64,000 bases of DNA from assembly GCF_020621385.1 (NCBI RefSeq), contig NZ_JAESVA010000004.1, positions 372,001-436,000 on the forward strand, read 5' to 3'. The notes under the pieces were generated by a model. That model was not told the DNA's origin. It ran no database searches and worked only from the letters and a program-made list of their open reading frames with translations. Position numbers and translations under genes: made by a program. The DNA is from Acidisoma cellulosilyticum. GTDB taxonomy: Bacteria > Pseudomonadota > Alphaproteobacteria > Acetobacterales > Acetobacteraceae. Positions 50,594 to 59,792 of the stretch are shown here, in pieces; position 1 is the stretch's first letter, and the number at the start of each line of letters is the position of its first letter.

Positions 50594-52294
50594 ATGGCAC
50601 TTTGGCGTAATGTCTGCATGCCTATTCTTGGTGCTTCCCTGCTCTCCGCATCCATCGGTGTCGGAACGAGCCAGGCAGCGCCGTCCCAGCTTCTCATCCT
50701 CACCGAGGACGTGCCGGCCGGGCTCGACATCGACGGCCCCTCCATCGCCATCCCGACGACCCAGGAAGGCATGGTCCAGCTTCTGGAACCTCTGATCGAC
50801 TATACGCCGAAGGGCATGAATGCCGACGGCGTGGTGGTGCCGGATTTCTCGCGTCCGCGCGGCCGTCTGCTGGAAAGCTGGTCCTATGACCCAGCGACGC
50901 TGACCTGGACGCTGCACCTGCGCCACGACGTGAAAAGCTGCGCCGGCAATACCTTTACCGCCGATGATGTCCTCTATACCTGGGCGCGCGCGAAATCCGT
51001 GAGCGGCGCTGTGCCGAATGCCTGGTTCCTGCTCAATATGTCTTCGGTCGCCAATTTCTCGACCGCCGTCTTCGACAAGAACCCGGCCGTCTCCGGCCCC
51101 GCGCGCAAGCTAGGCGATGAGATCACGAAAGTCGACGACTACACCATCAAGGTGAAGCAGGCGCAGCCCAATCCGCTGTTCCTGGTGAATATGGCCGTCG
51201 TGATCTCCCAGGGTATCTACGACAAGACCGATATGCTGAAGCATGCGACACCGTCTGACCCTTGGAGCCATGACTACGCCAATAACGTGACGGCGCCATC
51301 CTTCGGTCCCTATTGCGTGTCGAAATGGGTCAAGAACGACGAAATGGTCTTCACGGCCAATCCGAACTATTATCGGGGCAAGGCTGCGATCAACCGTGTG
51401 GTCATGAAGCGCGTGCCGCAGGCGGCCAATCGCCTTGTCATTTTGCGGTCCGGTCAGGCGCAGGTCATTCAGGGCATGACAGCGCATCAGTATGACAGCC
51501 TGAAATCGGCAAAAGGCGTGACGGTCGGCGGTGTCTACGGCAACGAAGGCATGTTCATCGTCATGAACTTCAAGACCAAGCCCTTCGACAATATCAAGCT
51601 GCGTCAGGCCATTGCCGATGCCATTCCCTATTCCCGCATCATCGACGTTGGCTATGCCGGCGAGGCGAAGCAGTGGAAGAGCGTGATCCCGACCACCTAT
51701 CCCGATTACGTCGCCTCTGACGATTACAACTATGATCCCGACAAGGCGAAGCAGCTTCTCGCCGAGGCCGGCTATCCCGGCGGCAAGGGGCTTGAGCAAT
51801 ATGCCGATGCGTTCAAACTGACCTATGTGGCCGAGAAGGAAGCGACGCTCGGGCCGGTGGTGAACGCAATCCGCACCGCACTTGTGCCGCTTGGCATTCC
51901 TGTGACCCTGAACCCGATGCCTGAGACCGAATATGGCGATCATCAGATCGTTAAGAAGGATCTGGCTTTCGCGATCAACGATCAGGAAAAGCCGATCGGC
52001 GTCGATGCCGGCTATGCCATGCAGCTGTTCTTCGTCTCGAAGGAGGCGGGCGGCCTGAACAATATGGAAAACTACGCCAATCCCGAGATCGATGCGCTTT
52101 GGGCAAAGGCGAAGCTTGAGACCGATGTGACCAAGCGCAATGCCGAACTGGCCCAGATGCAGCAGATACTGATGCGCGACGTCGCCTGGCTGCCGGTCGT
52201 GACCTTCAAGACCCAATGGGCCTATAGCGACAAGCTCAAGGGCGTGGCTTGGGTGCCGGACAATTCGATGCGCTTCTACGATCTCCATTACTGA
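50594..52294 (+). CDS. ABC substrate-binding protein, dipeptide/oligopeptide (family 5) type
   Basis: The 566-residue secreted protein has a signal peptide (MALWRNVCMPILGASLLSAS, cleaved near SQAA). The family-5 fold is visible in YTPKGMNADGVVVPDFSRPR, LHLRHDVKSCAGNTFTADDV, YCVSKWVKNDEMVFTANPNY and NMENYANPEIDALW. It feeds the DppB/DppC-like pair that follows. Family-5 proteins bind peptides, opines, nickel complexes, glycosides and heterocycles, so the ligand is open. GTAACAGGCCC before the ATG gives only a weak ribosome site. Confidence 0.9.
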   Translation: MALWRNVCMPILGASLLSASIGVGTSQAAPSQLLILTEDVPAGLDIDGPSIAIPTTQEGMVQLLEPLIDYTPKGMNADGVVVPDFSRPRGRLLESWSYDPATLTWTLHLRHDVKSCAGNTFTADDVLYTWARAKSVSGAVPNAWFLLNMSSVANFSTAVFDKNPAVSGPARKLGDEITKVDDYTIKVKQAQPNPLFLVNMAVVISQGIYDKTDMLKHATPSDPWSHDYANNVTAPSFGPYCVSKWVKNDEMVFTANPNYYRGKAAINRVVMKRVPQAANRLVILRSGQAQVIQGMTAHQYDSLKSAKGVTVGGVYGNEGMFIVMNFKTKPFDNIKLRQAIADAIPYSRIIDVGYAGEAKQWKSVIPTTYPDYVASDDYNYDPDKAKQLLAEAGYPGGKGLEQYADAFKLTYVAEKEATLGPVVNAIRTALVPLGIPVTLNPMPETEYGDHQIVKKDLAFAINDQEKPIGVDAGYAMQLFFVSKEAGGLNNMENYANPEIDALWAKAKLETDVTKRNAELAQMQQILMRDVAWLPVVTFKTQWAYSDKLKGVAWVPDNSMRFYDLHY

Positions 52295-52354
52295 CTTTTG
52301 GCAAAGTGTTCACGGCCTAAACTGCCGTGAACACTTCACCGATGGAGGACTATA

Positions 52355-53383
52355 TTGATCTACCGCTACATTCTGCGCCGTCTGGGCATAAGCGTGCTTC
52401 AGCTTCTGGGCCTCGTCATCGCCGTATTCTTTCTGATCCGTATGTTACCAGCGGATCCGGTGGCGCGGCTGGTCGGTATGAATGCGTCGCCCGCGGCCTA
52501 CGCGCAGGCCGCGCATAGCCTGGGGCTAGATCAGCCGATCCTTATACAATTCCTGCGCTATTTCGGGCTCGGCCATCCGGCCCATGGCCTGCTGGAAGGC
52601 TATCTGGGCGTTTCCTGGGTGACGAATACGCCGGTCCTGACCGAAATGGGCCAGATGCTGCCGGTGACGTTTCAGCTTCTGGGCCTGAGCTTTCTGGTCA
52701 CCCTGCTGATCGCGGTGCCGGTCGGCATCATCAGCGCGCGCCGCCCCGGCGGTATCGTGGACAAGGCTGTCTTCGCCTACGGGCTTTTCGGCGGGTCGCA
52801 GCCGGAATTCTGGTGGGGTCTGCTGTTCGTCTTCGTGTTCTTCTTCAAACTCGGCGTCGCGCCGGCGCCGCTCGGCCTTGTCGATCCGATGCTGGATTCG
52901 CCGCCGACCATCACCGGTTTCATCCTCATCGACAGTCTCATCACCGGGGAGTTCGATGTCTTCGTCGATGTCCTTTATCACCTCATGCTGCCAGTGCTGA
53001 CACTGGTGTTTATCCTGTCCGGCCCGATCATGAAGATGGTCCGCCAGAACATGATCCGCGCGCTGCAATCCGATTTCATTCTCTACGGTCAGGCGGCCGG
53101 GCTGTCGCAGGGCATGATCACGCGCTATGCCTTCCGCGCGGCGCTGGCGCCGTCGATGACGCTGGTGGGCATTCTGTTCGGCGTCATGCTGGGTGGCGCC
53201 GTGCTGGTCGAAAGCGTCTTTTCCCTCGGCGGGATCGGGCAATATGCCGTGCGATCCGTCCTCGCCTTCGACTATCCGGCAATCCAGGGCGTGGTACTCG
53301 TTATCACCGGCCTGTCGCTCATCATCTACCTCGTGCTGGATATCCTCTACGCAGCTATCGATCCCAGGGTGACCCATTCATGA
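52355..53383 (+). CDS. ABC permease, DppB-like
   Basis: The 342-residue membrane protein starts YRYILRRLGISVLQLLGLVI and carries FLIRMLPADPVARLVG, typical of DppB/OppB, and the EAA-like loop GQAAGLSQGMITRYAFRAAL. It starts at TTG 52355 with GGAGG 8 bases upstream. It overlaps the DppC-like gene by 4 bases (ATGA). Confidence 0.9.
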   Translation: MIYRYILRRLGISVLQLLGLVIAVFFLIRMLPADPVARLVGMNASPAAYAQAAHSLGLDQPILIQFLRYFGLGHPAHGLLEGYLGVSWVTNTPVLTEMGQMLPVTFQLLGLSFLVTLLIAVPVGIISARRPGGIVDKAVFAYGLFGGSQPEFWWGLLFVFVFFFKLGVAPAPLGLVDPMLDSPPTITGFILIDSLITGEFDVFVDVLYHLMLPVLTLVFILSGPIMKMVRQNMIRALQSDFILYGQAAGLSQGMITRYAFRAALAPSMTLVGILFGVMLGGAVLVESVFSLGGIGQYAVRSVLAFDYPAIQGVVLVITGLSLIIYLVLDILYAAIDPRVTHS

Positions 53384-54288
53384 GCCAGGCGGAGCTTCTT
53401 GCGGCCGATACCGGTCTGGCGCCGACGATCCGGGAGCCGCGCTTCGGTGGCCTGACCATCTTTGCAGCTTGTGTGGTCGGCATCATGCTCGTGCTGGCCG
53501 TCATCGGGCCGAGCATCGCGCCCTATAACCCCTCCGCCAGCGCCTTCGCGCAATATATTCCGCCACCGGCGATCGGTGCGATCCCGCATCTGCTGTGGAA
53601 TATGGTGCGCGGCGTCGGGCCAATGCCGCATTGGTTCGGCACCGACGCGTCCGGCTTCGATGTCTTCTCACGCGTCATTTCGGCGCCCCGTGTGGATCTC
53701 GTCATCGCGGTCCTGGCCAATGGTTTCGCGCTGCTTCTGGGCGTGCCGATCGGCCTGATCGCGGGCTATTTTCGCAATCCGGCGACCGAGATCATGATGC
53801 GGGTCTCGGACGTGGTGCAGTCCTTCCCGGTCTTTATCTCAGCCATGATCCTGGTTGCATTGGCGGGCCAGTCCGTCGTCAATCTGGTGATCGCCCTGGC
53901 CATTCTCTATGCGCCCATCTATGTCCGCCTGACGCGCTCCGAAGTGATGTCACAAAAAGTGCGCGGCATGGTGGAGGCATCGCGTGCCATCGGGCTCAGC
54001 GAAATGGCGATCGCGGTGCGGCATGTGCTGCCCAATTCGCTCGGCCCGACATTGGTGCAATCCTCCGTCACCATCGGCTTCGCCATCCTGCTGACGGCGG
54101 GATTGTCCTTCGTCGGTGCCGGCGTCAGGCCGCCTGCCGCCGAATGGGGGCTGATGATCGCGACGGGCGCCAATGACATGGTTCTGGGTCAATGGTGGGC
54201 CTCGGTCTTTCCGGGCATCGCCATCTCATTGACGGTCTTCAGTTTCGCGGTTCTGGGCGAAATGCTGGAACGGCACTACCGCAACTGA
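53380..54288 (+). CDS. ABC permease, DppC-like
   Basis: The 302-residue membrane protein starts at ATG 53380 inside the DppB stop. An upstream open frame exists but is out of context. It shows LGPSIAPYNP-like sequence (IGPSIAPYNPSAS), HWFGTDASGFDVFSRVI, LLLGVPIGLIAGYF and the loop EASRAIGLSEMAIAVRHVLP, all diagnostic for DppC. The operon ends here without an ATPase; the matching two-cassette ATPase is encoded convergently at 57954-59792. Confidence 0.9.
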   Translation: MSQAELLAADTGLAPTIREPRFGGLTIFAACVVGIMLVLAVIGPSIAPYNPSASAFAQYIPPPAIGAIPHLLWNMVRGVGPMPHWFGTDASGFDVFSRVISAPRVDLVIAVLANGFALLLGVPIGLIAGYFRNPATEIMMRVSDVVQSFPVFISAMILVALAGQSVVNLVIALAILYAPIYVRLTRSEVMSQKVRGMVEASRAIGLSEMAIAVRHVLPNSLGPTLVQSSVTIGFAILLTAGLSFVGAGVRPPAAEWGLMIATGANDMVLGQWWASVFPGIAISLTVFSFAVLGEMLERHYRN

Positions 54289-54300
54289 TTGGGCGACAGG

Positions 54301-54717
54301 TCAGGGCCGCCGGTAGCTCGGCGGCCGGCGCCTGACCACATCCAGAACCGCAGGGTCGAAAGCCGGCAGCGTGAAGCCCGCCGGTTGCGGCGGGCCGGCC
54401 GCGTATCCGGTCTTCGCTTCGATCACGGCCCTGACGGCGGCGTGGGTGTAATAGGCCGAATAGGCGCTGACGATGAGCGCGTCGAAGGCTTGGCGTTCGG
54501 TCGCCTCCAAATCCCGCAGCTTGCCGACGCGCAGGGCAGGCGCCAGGGCCGCGAATCCCTCCGGCAATAGGATTAAGACTATCTCGGCTGCCTTCGCCCA
54601 TTCCGGCCGGCCCAACAGACGGCCCGCAAGGTCGATCGCTTGGGCGGCCGGAAAATCCTCCCCACCGGGCAGCAATTCGTCCAGCAGAACAGCCAGGGTC
54701 TCAGTCTTGTCCGTCAA
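54301..54717 (-). CDS. gluconate 2-dehydrogenase subunit 3-like protein
   Basis: The 138-residue protein resembles the small (gamma) subunit of membrane gluconate-type dehydrogenases (LAVLLDELLPGGEDFPAA near the start, FDALIVSAYSAYYTH and GYAAGPPQPAG later). No Tat or Sec signal peptide is visible, which is unusual for the periplasmic enzymes. It is the last gene of the minus operon, 18 bases after the GMC gene, and 12 bases from the convergent DppC-like stop. It probably partners the Cys-rich GMC enzyme encoded at 56321-57964. Confidence 0.7.
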   Translation of the reverse strand: MTDKTETLAVLLDELLPGGEDFPAAQAIDLAGRLLGRPEWAKAAEIVLILLPEGFAALAPALRVGKLRDLEATERQAFDALIVSAYSAYYTHAAVRAVIEAKTGYAAGPPQPAGFTLPAFDPAVLDVVRRRPPSYRRP

Positions 54718-54735
54718 GGCGCGGTCCTTTCAGGT

Positions 54736-56328
54736 TCAGGCGCCAAGCATCAGCCGGCCGGCCTTTTCAGCGATCATCATGGTCGGCACGCTGGTATTGC
54801 CACCGATCATCAACGGCATGGCGGAGGCATCGACTACCCGCAGATTGCCGATGCCCCGCACGCGCAGCGCCGCGTCCAGCACGGCATCGTCATCCGCGCC
54901 CATCCGGCAGGTACCGACCGGATGGAAGGTCGTGCCGGCCGTGCGGCTGACCCAATCATCCAACGCCTCTTCCGTCTGGCGATCCAGGCCGGGGGAAATC
55001 TCCGCACCGCGATAGCGGTCGAGCGCGGATTGTTCGGCAATGCGCCGCGCGATGCCGATACCGTCGCGCATCACGCGCCGGTCCTCGTCATGGGCAAGAT
55101 AATTGGCAAAGACCCGTGCGGGTGCCAGCGGATCGGCCGAGCGGAGGGTGACATGGCCACGGCTATGCGGGCGCAGCTGATAGAAGCTGGTCAGAAACCC
55201 GTGCTCGCGCTGCCCCGCCCGCGTCGCCTCCAACGACAGGCCCGGAATGAAGGTCATATGGATATCAGGTATCGCAAGCTCCGTTCGCGTGCGCAGAAAG
55301 CCGCCGGCTTCCAGCGGCAGGCTGGCGCCGGGTCCGGTGCCGGTCAGCATGGCACGGCCGATGGCGAGCGCCGCCCGGTCCGGCCGGAACAGGCCAAACA
55401 GCGTCACCGGCTGTAGGCAGCGGTGATGGATATAGACGCTGAGATGATCCTGGAGGTTCTGCCCCACCTGCGGGCGGTCCAGCCGCACGGCGATACCATG
55501 GGCCTGCAATTGCGCCGGGTCGCCAATCCCCGAGAGTTGCAGCAATTGCGGGGAGTTGATCGCGCCACCGCAGAGTGCCACCTCGCGCGTCGCCGCGATG
55601 TGATGCGACCGTCCATGCTGCTGGTAGGTGACGCCCGTGCAGCTTGTCCCGTCGAAGTTCAGGCCCGTCACCTGGGCGCGGGTGACGATGCGCAGATTGG
55701 GGCGCTTCTCGATCGGGCGCAGGAAGGCTGTCGCGGCCGAGACCCGGCGGCCTTTATCGATGTTGAAATCATAGAGGCCAAGGCCTTCCTGCTCGGCGCC
55801 GTTATGGTCCTCGTTCAGTGGCAGACCGGCTTCGGCGGCAGCTTGCAGCCAGGCGGCGTAAAGCGGATTGGCGCCGCTTGCTTTTTCCGTGAACAGTTCG
55901 CCACTGCGGCCATGCCAATGCTCGCCGTCAGGGTGAGAGGCATTGCGCTCGAAAGCCCGAAACAGCGGCAGCACATCCTCATAGCCCCAGCCGTCCAGCC
56001 CAAGTTCCGCCCAACCGTCGTAATCCGCGCGGTGACCGCGCATATACATCATGCCGTTGATGGCGGTGGAGCCGCCCAGCACCCTGCCGCGCGGCCAGAC
56101 CAGGCTGCGCCCGCCGAGGCCGGGTTCAGGCTCCGTCCGGCAATCCCAGTTGAGCGATTTCACGTAATAGAGGTAGCCCGCGAGCAGCGGCACGCTGATC
56201 AGCGGGTTGCTGTCCCGCCCGCCAGCTTCCAGCAGAATGACGCGATTGGCCGGATTGGCCGAGAGGCGGTTCGCGAGCAGACAGCCGGCAGCACCAGCAC
56301 CGACGACGATGAATTCCGCGTCAGCCAT
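54736..56328 (-). CDS. GMC-family FAD-dependent oxidoreductase (choline dehydrogenase-like)
   Basis: The 530-residue flavoenzyme starts ADAEFIVVGAGAAGCLLANR. It has GRVLGGSTAINGMMYMRG, the catalytic-His stretch TFHPVGTCRMG and the C-terminal LRVVDASAMPLMIGGNTS. ATG 56328 overlaps the upstream GMC stop by 8 bases and begins right at the FAD fold; an upstream in-frame ATG would add 31 unrelated residues. It oxidises an alcohol. Two different GMC enzymes side by side suggest two successive oxidations. Confidence 0.9.
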   Translation of the reverse strand: MADAEFIVVGAGAAGCLLANRLSANPANRVILLEAGGRDSNPLISVPLLAGYLYYVKSLNWDCRTEPEPGLGGRSLVWPRGRVLGGSTAINGMMYMRGHRADYDGWAELGLDGWGYEDVLPLFRAFERNASHPDGEHWHGRSGELFTEKASGANPLYAAWLQAAAEAGLPLNEDHNGAEQEGLGLYDFNIDKGRRVSAATAFLRPIEKRPNLRIVTRAQVTGLNFDGTSCTGVTYQQHGRSHHIAATREVALCGGAINSPQLLQLSGIGDPAQLQAHGIAVRLDRPQVGQNLQDHLSVYIHHRCLQPVTLFGLFRPDRAALAIGRAMLTGTGPGASLPLEAGGFLRTRTELAIPDIHMTFIPGLSLEATRAGQREHGFLTSFYQLRPHSRGHVTLRSADPLAPARVFANYLAHDEDRRVMRDGIGIARRIAEQSALDRYRGAEISPGLDRQTEEALDDWVSRTAGTTFHPVGTCRMGADDDAVLDAALRVRGIGNLRVVDASAMPLMIGGNTSVPTMMIAEKAGRLMLGA

Positions 56329-57964
56329 GGGCGACCGGCTTCCAACCCGTATGCGTGGGGCTGGTCGATACCGTCTGATTGCCGCGATTGCGGATGAGAT
56401 TGTCTGCCGCGCGCAGAGCAATCGCCTGGATCGTGGGTGTGGGGTTCAGCGCCGCGCCGGTCACGAAAACACTGCCGTCGATGATGAGCAGATTGTCCGC
56501 GTCATGCGCCCGGCAGAAGCCGTCCACAACGGAGGTTTCCGGGTCGTCGCCCATGCGCGCGGTGCCCATCAGGTGGAAGCCTGCCTGTGCCACCAGGCGC
56601 TGCGCCTCCACCCGCCGGGCGCCGGCGGTGCGGAAAGCGAGGCTCGCCTTCTCGATGCCGTGTTCGATCATCGCGCGCGTATTCTCGTCCACCCGGTAGT
56701 GCAGCTTCACCGCCGGAATGCCGAAGCCGTCCGTCACCGCAGGGTCCAGCGTCACGCGGTTGTTTTCGTCCGGCAGGTCCTCGGTCGTGACCGTCAGCGA
56801 CGCCGTATGGCCGAAACAGTCCAGGAAGTCGCGGTGATGATCGGCCCCCCAACGGATGCGCGGCACATAGCCGCCGAGCGCGGTGCCGAGCGGCCCGTCG
56901 CTGCGCACGACCTGCATCTGATAGCCACGGACGAAGCCATGTTCGGGCCGCGTTTCGTAGAATTCCTGGCACAGGAAGGAACAGGCGAAGGGGCCCTTAT
57001 AGCCTTCCAAAGGTTCGTCAAAAATCCCCGTCACCAGACCCGTGGGGTGATGCATCAAACGCCGCCCGACGAGGCCCGAGCGGTTCAGCAATCCGTCCGG
57101 ATGTTTGCCGCTGGCCGAGAGCAGCATCAGCCGGGGCGTGCCGACGCCATTGGCGGCCAGCACCACGATATCGGCACTGCGGAGCTGCACCTGCCGGTTC
57201 TGATCGAAATAGGCGACGCCGGTCGGGCGCCCATCCGCGTCCGTCGTCACTTCGAAGACGCGGGCATGGGTGATGAGGCGCGCGCCAGCCGCCAAAGCGA
57301 GCGGCCAATAGGTGATATCCGTGCTCGCGCGGGCCTGGGGCGGACAGCCCATGTCGCAGGGGCCGCAATTGTTGCAGGCGCCGCGCGTGCCATAGGGCGT
57401 GCTGTTGATCGCGACATCCGAGACCCACCACTGCCAGCCGAGCTTGTCGAAAGCCTGGCCCATGCGGAGCGCGCCCGGGCCGGGCGGCAGCGGCGGCATG
57501 GGTCGGGCGCTGCGCGGCGGATTGCCGGGATCGCCGGCCAGGCCCGAGACGCCCATCATGCGGTCGTTCTCGTCATAGAAAGGCGCCAACGCGTCGTAAT
57601 CGAAGGGCCAGTCGTCGGCCAAGCCGTCCAGGCTGCGCACCCGAAAGTCCGAAGGGCGGAAGCGGGGGAAATGCGCCCCCCATTTGATGGTGCTGCCGCC
57701 GACACCGTTGAACATCAGCGGCTTGATCGGCGTATCGCTCTCATCCAGCGGATAATCATAGGCGCCGCGCCGGATATTGGGATTGGCGCTTTCATCCGTA
57801 TAGCGCTGCCTTTCCCAGTCATCCCCCGTCGTGCTGGCATCTTTCGGTGAGACCCAGCCGCCTTGTTCCAGGCAGGTGACGCGAAAGCCGGCCTTGGCCA
57901 GCTTCCAGGCCAAGGCCGCGCCGCTGGCGCCGGAGCCTACGACCAGAACCTCATCATGCTCCAA
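56321..57964 (-). CDS. GMC oxidoreductase with four-cysteine motif (gluconate dehydrogenase large-subunit type)
   Basis: The 547-residue flavoenzyme starts VLVVGSGASGAALAWKLAKA. It has GGSTIKWGAHFPRF, the cluster CNNCGPCDMGCPPQA (likely an iron-sulfur site as in gluconate/fructose-type dehydrogenases) and FHLMGTARMGDDP at the active site. TTG 57964 is chosen: GGAGG lies 6 bases upstream, it overlaps the ATPase stop, and homology begins there; ATG 58000 would need a longer overlap. No Tat signal is seen. It probably passes electrons onward with the subunit-3-like protein. Confidence 0.88.
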   Translation of the reverse strand: MEHDEVLVVGSGASGAALAWKLAKAGFRVTCLEQGGWVSPKDASTTGDDWERQRYTDESANPNIRRGAYDYPLDESDTPIKPLMFNGVGGSTIKWGAHFPRFRPSDFRVRSLDGLADDWPFDYDALAPFYDENDRMMGVSGLAGDPGNPPRSARPMPPLPPGPGALRMGQAFDKLGWQWWVSDVAINSTPYGTRGACNNCGPCDMGCPPQARASTDITYWPLALAAGARLITHARVFEVTTDADGRPTGVAYFDQNRQVQLRSADIVVLAANGVGTPRLMLLSASGKHPDGLLNRSGLVGRRLMHHPTGLVTGIFDEPLEGYKGPFACSFLCQEFYETRPEHGFVRGYQMQVVRSDGPLGTALGGYVPRIRWGADHHRDFLDCFGHTASLTVTTEDLPDENNRVTLDPAVTDGFGIPAVKLHYRVDENTRAMIEHGIEKASLAFRTAGARRVEAQRLVAQAGFHLMGTARMGDDPETSVVDGFCRAHDADNLLIIDGSVFVTGAALNPTPTIQAIALRAADNLIRNRGNQTVSTSPTHTGWKPVAHG

Positions 57965-59792
57965 TAGTGGCCTCCAAAGGTTCAGGCGCGCGCAGGTCAA
58001 GCTCCCCGGCGCGAGCCCGCCAGCAGCGGGTCCAGCGGCCCTGGCCGTCCGGCAGCAGGTCCTGCGGCTCCGCTTCGCAGCGTGCGACCGCGTGCGGGCA
58101 GCGACTGAACAGGTAGCAGCCGGAGGGCAGGTCGATCGGGCTCGGGATTTCGCCGGACAGCGACCCGATCCTGGGCCGGTCGACGCGCCGGTTATGCGGA
58201 TCGGGCGCCAAATGAGAGGCGATGAGCGCGCGGGTATAGGGATGGCGCGGATTGTTGAAGATATCCTCGGTATTGCCCAGTTCCACGACCTGGCTGAGAT
58301 ACATGACCGCGACGCGGTGGCAGACCTGGCTGACCGTTGTCAGATCATGCGAGATGAACAGGAAGGACAGACCCAGTTCCTTCTGCAACCGCCGCAGCAA
58401 CCGCACCAGGCCGATGCGCGCCGAAGGGGCAAGGACGGAGGTCGGCTCGTCCAACACCAGGAATTCCGGGTCATTGGCGAGCGCACGGGCGATATTGATC
58501 CGTTGCAGCACGCCGGAGCCGAGATTGCGCGGCCGCGCGGCGGCGGTTGCGGCCGGCAGATCGACCAGGCGCAGCAGCCGCTCCACATGGCGGCGCTTGT
58601 CGGCGCGGGACAGTGTCGTGTGCTGGTCCAGCGGCTCGCGCAGGCTGCGCTCGATCGTCCAGCGCAGGTCGAGACTGTCATAGGGGTCCTGCAGCACGAT
58701 CTGCAGCTTGGCGCGGAACTTCCGCAATTCGCGTTTGGCGAGCGTGCTGATCGGCGTACCGCGATAGACGATGCGCCCGGCCGAGGGTTCCAGCAGCCGC
58801 AGCAGGCATCGCCCGACCGTGGTCTTGCCTGATCCGCTTTCGCCGACCAGACCCAGCGTCTGCCCGACGCCGATGGTGAAGCTGACCTCGCTGACCGCCT
58901 GCACACGCTTGGGCGAATTGCGGATCTCAAAAAACCGGCTGAGCTTTTCGACATCGATCAGCGGCGTGGTTTCCGCTGTCGGCAATTCCGTCGGCCGATG
59001 CTCCTCCTCCGCCGCGCTGACTTCCAGAATGGCGCGGCTTGCCGCATGCTGCGGGGCGCCAAAGAAGCGGCGGGTCGTGACCGCCTCCACGATGCGGCCG
59101 CCATGCATGACCAGGACGCGGTCGCAGTAATTGGCGATAATGCCGGTTTCCTGTGTCACCAGCAGCACGGAGGATCCGGTGGTGCGGGTCGCCTGCCACA
59201 TCTGGTCAAGCAACTGGGCCTGAATGGTCACGTCCAGGCCGCTGGTCGGCTCATCAGCCACCAGAAGCTTCGGCGCGGAGCTGAGCGCGATCGCGATCAG
59301 CACGCGCTGCGCCATGCCGCCCGACAGTTCATGCGCGTAAGCCTCGATCCGGCGCTCCGGGTCATTGATGCCGACAAGGCGCAGCATCTCGATCGCGCGG
59401 GCGCGCGCCGCTTCCTCGTTACCCTTCTGGTGGCTGCGCCAGACATTGGCGATCTGCCGGCCGACGCGCAGCATGGGGTTGAGCGCGGAGCGCGGGTTCT
59501 GCACAATCAGCCCGATGCCGCGTCCACGCACGGCACGCAGATCCTCGGCCGGCATGGTCAGCAGGTTGCGGCCCTCGAAACTGACGCTGCCGCGTGTGAT
59601 ACGACCCGGCGGCCGGGCGAGGCCGAGCAGCGAATAGGCGGCGGTGGATTTGCCGCAGCCGCTTTCGCCCAGAAGACCGACGACCTCACCCTGGCGGATC
59701 GTGATGTCCAGCCCGTTCACAACAGGCGGGGCATTGCCGTAAGCGATGGCGATGTCCTGCGCCTGCAGGACGATGGCGGGTTCGCTCGTCAT
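57954..59792 (-). CDS. dipeptide-type ABC transporter ATP-binding protein, two cassettes (DppD-DppF fusion)
   Basis: The 612-residue ATPase has cassette one with Walker A GLLGESGCGKST, signature ELSGGMAQRVLIAIAL and LLVADEPTSGLD. Cassette two has GLVGESGSGKTT, FLVLDEPTSVL and the OppF-type C-terminal FSRCPHAVARCEAEPQ. The second signature reads LGSGVLQRINIARAL instead of LSGGQ, a notable deviation. It surely serves the binding protein and permeases on the other strand at 50594-54288. It overlaps the PrpD gene by 4 bases and the GMC gene by 11. Confidence 0.9.
   Translation of the reverse strand: MTSEPAIVLQAQDIAIAYGNAPPVVNGLDITIRQGEVVGLLGESGCGKSTAAYSLLGLARPPGRITRGSVSFEGRNLLTMPAEDLRAVRGRGIGLIVQNPRSALNPMLRVGRQIANVWRSHQKGNEEAARARAIEMLRLVGINDPERRIEAYAHELSGGMAQRVLIAIALSSAPKLLVADEPTSGLDVTIQAQLLDQMWQATRTTGSSVLLVTQETGIIANYCDRVLVMHGGRIVEAVTTRRFFGAPQHAASRAILEVSAAEEEHRPTELPTAETTPLIDVEKLSRFFEIRNSPKRVQAVSEVSFTIGVGQTLGLVGESGSGKTTVGRCLLRLLEPSAGRIVYRGTPISTLAKRELRKFRAKLQIVLQDPYDSLDLRWTIERSLREPLDQHTTLSRADKRRHVERLLRLVDLPAATAAARPRNLGSGVLQRINIARALANDPEFLVLDEPTSVLAPSARIGLVRLLRRLQKELGLSFLFISHDLTTVSQVCHRVAVMYLSQVVELGNTEDIFNNPRHPYTRALIASHLAPDPHNRRVDRPRIGSLSGEIPSPIDLPSGCYLFSRCPHAVARCEAEPQDLLPDGQGRWTRCWRARAGELDLRAPEPLEATIGA

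Noticed and set aside
56207-57850. 547-codon plus-strand frame opposite the Cys-cluster GMC gene
   Set aside because: Long only because high G+C suppresses stops; the minus strand carries the flavoenzyme motifs.
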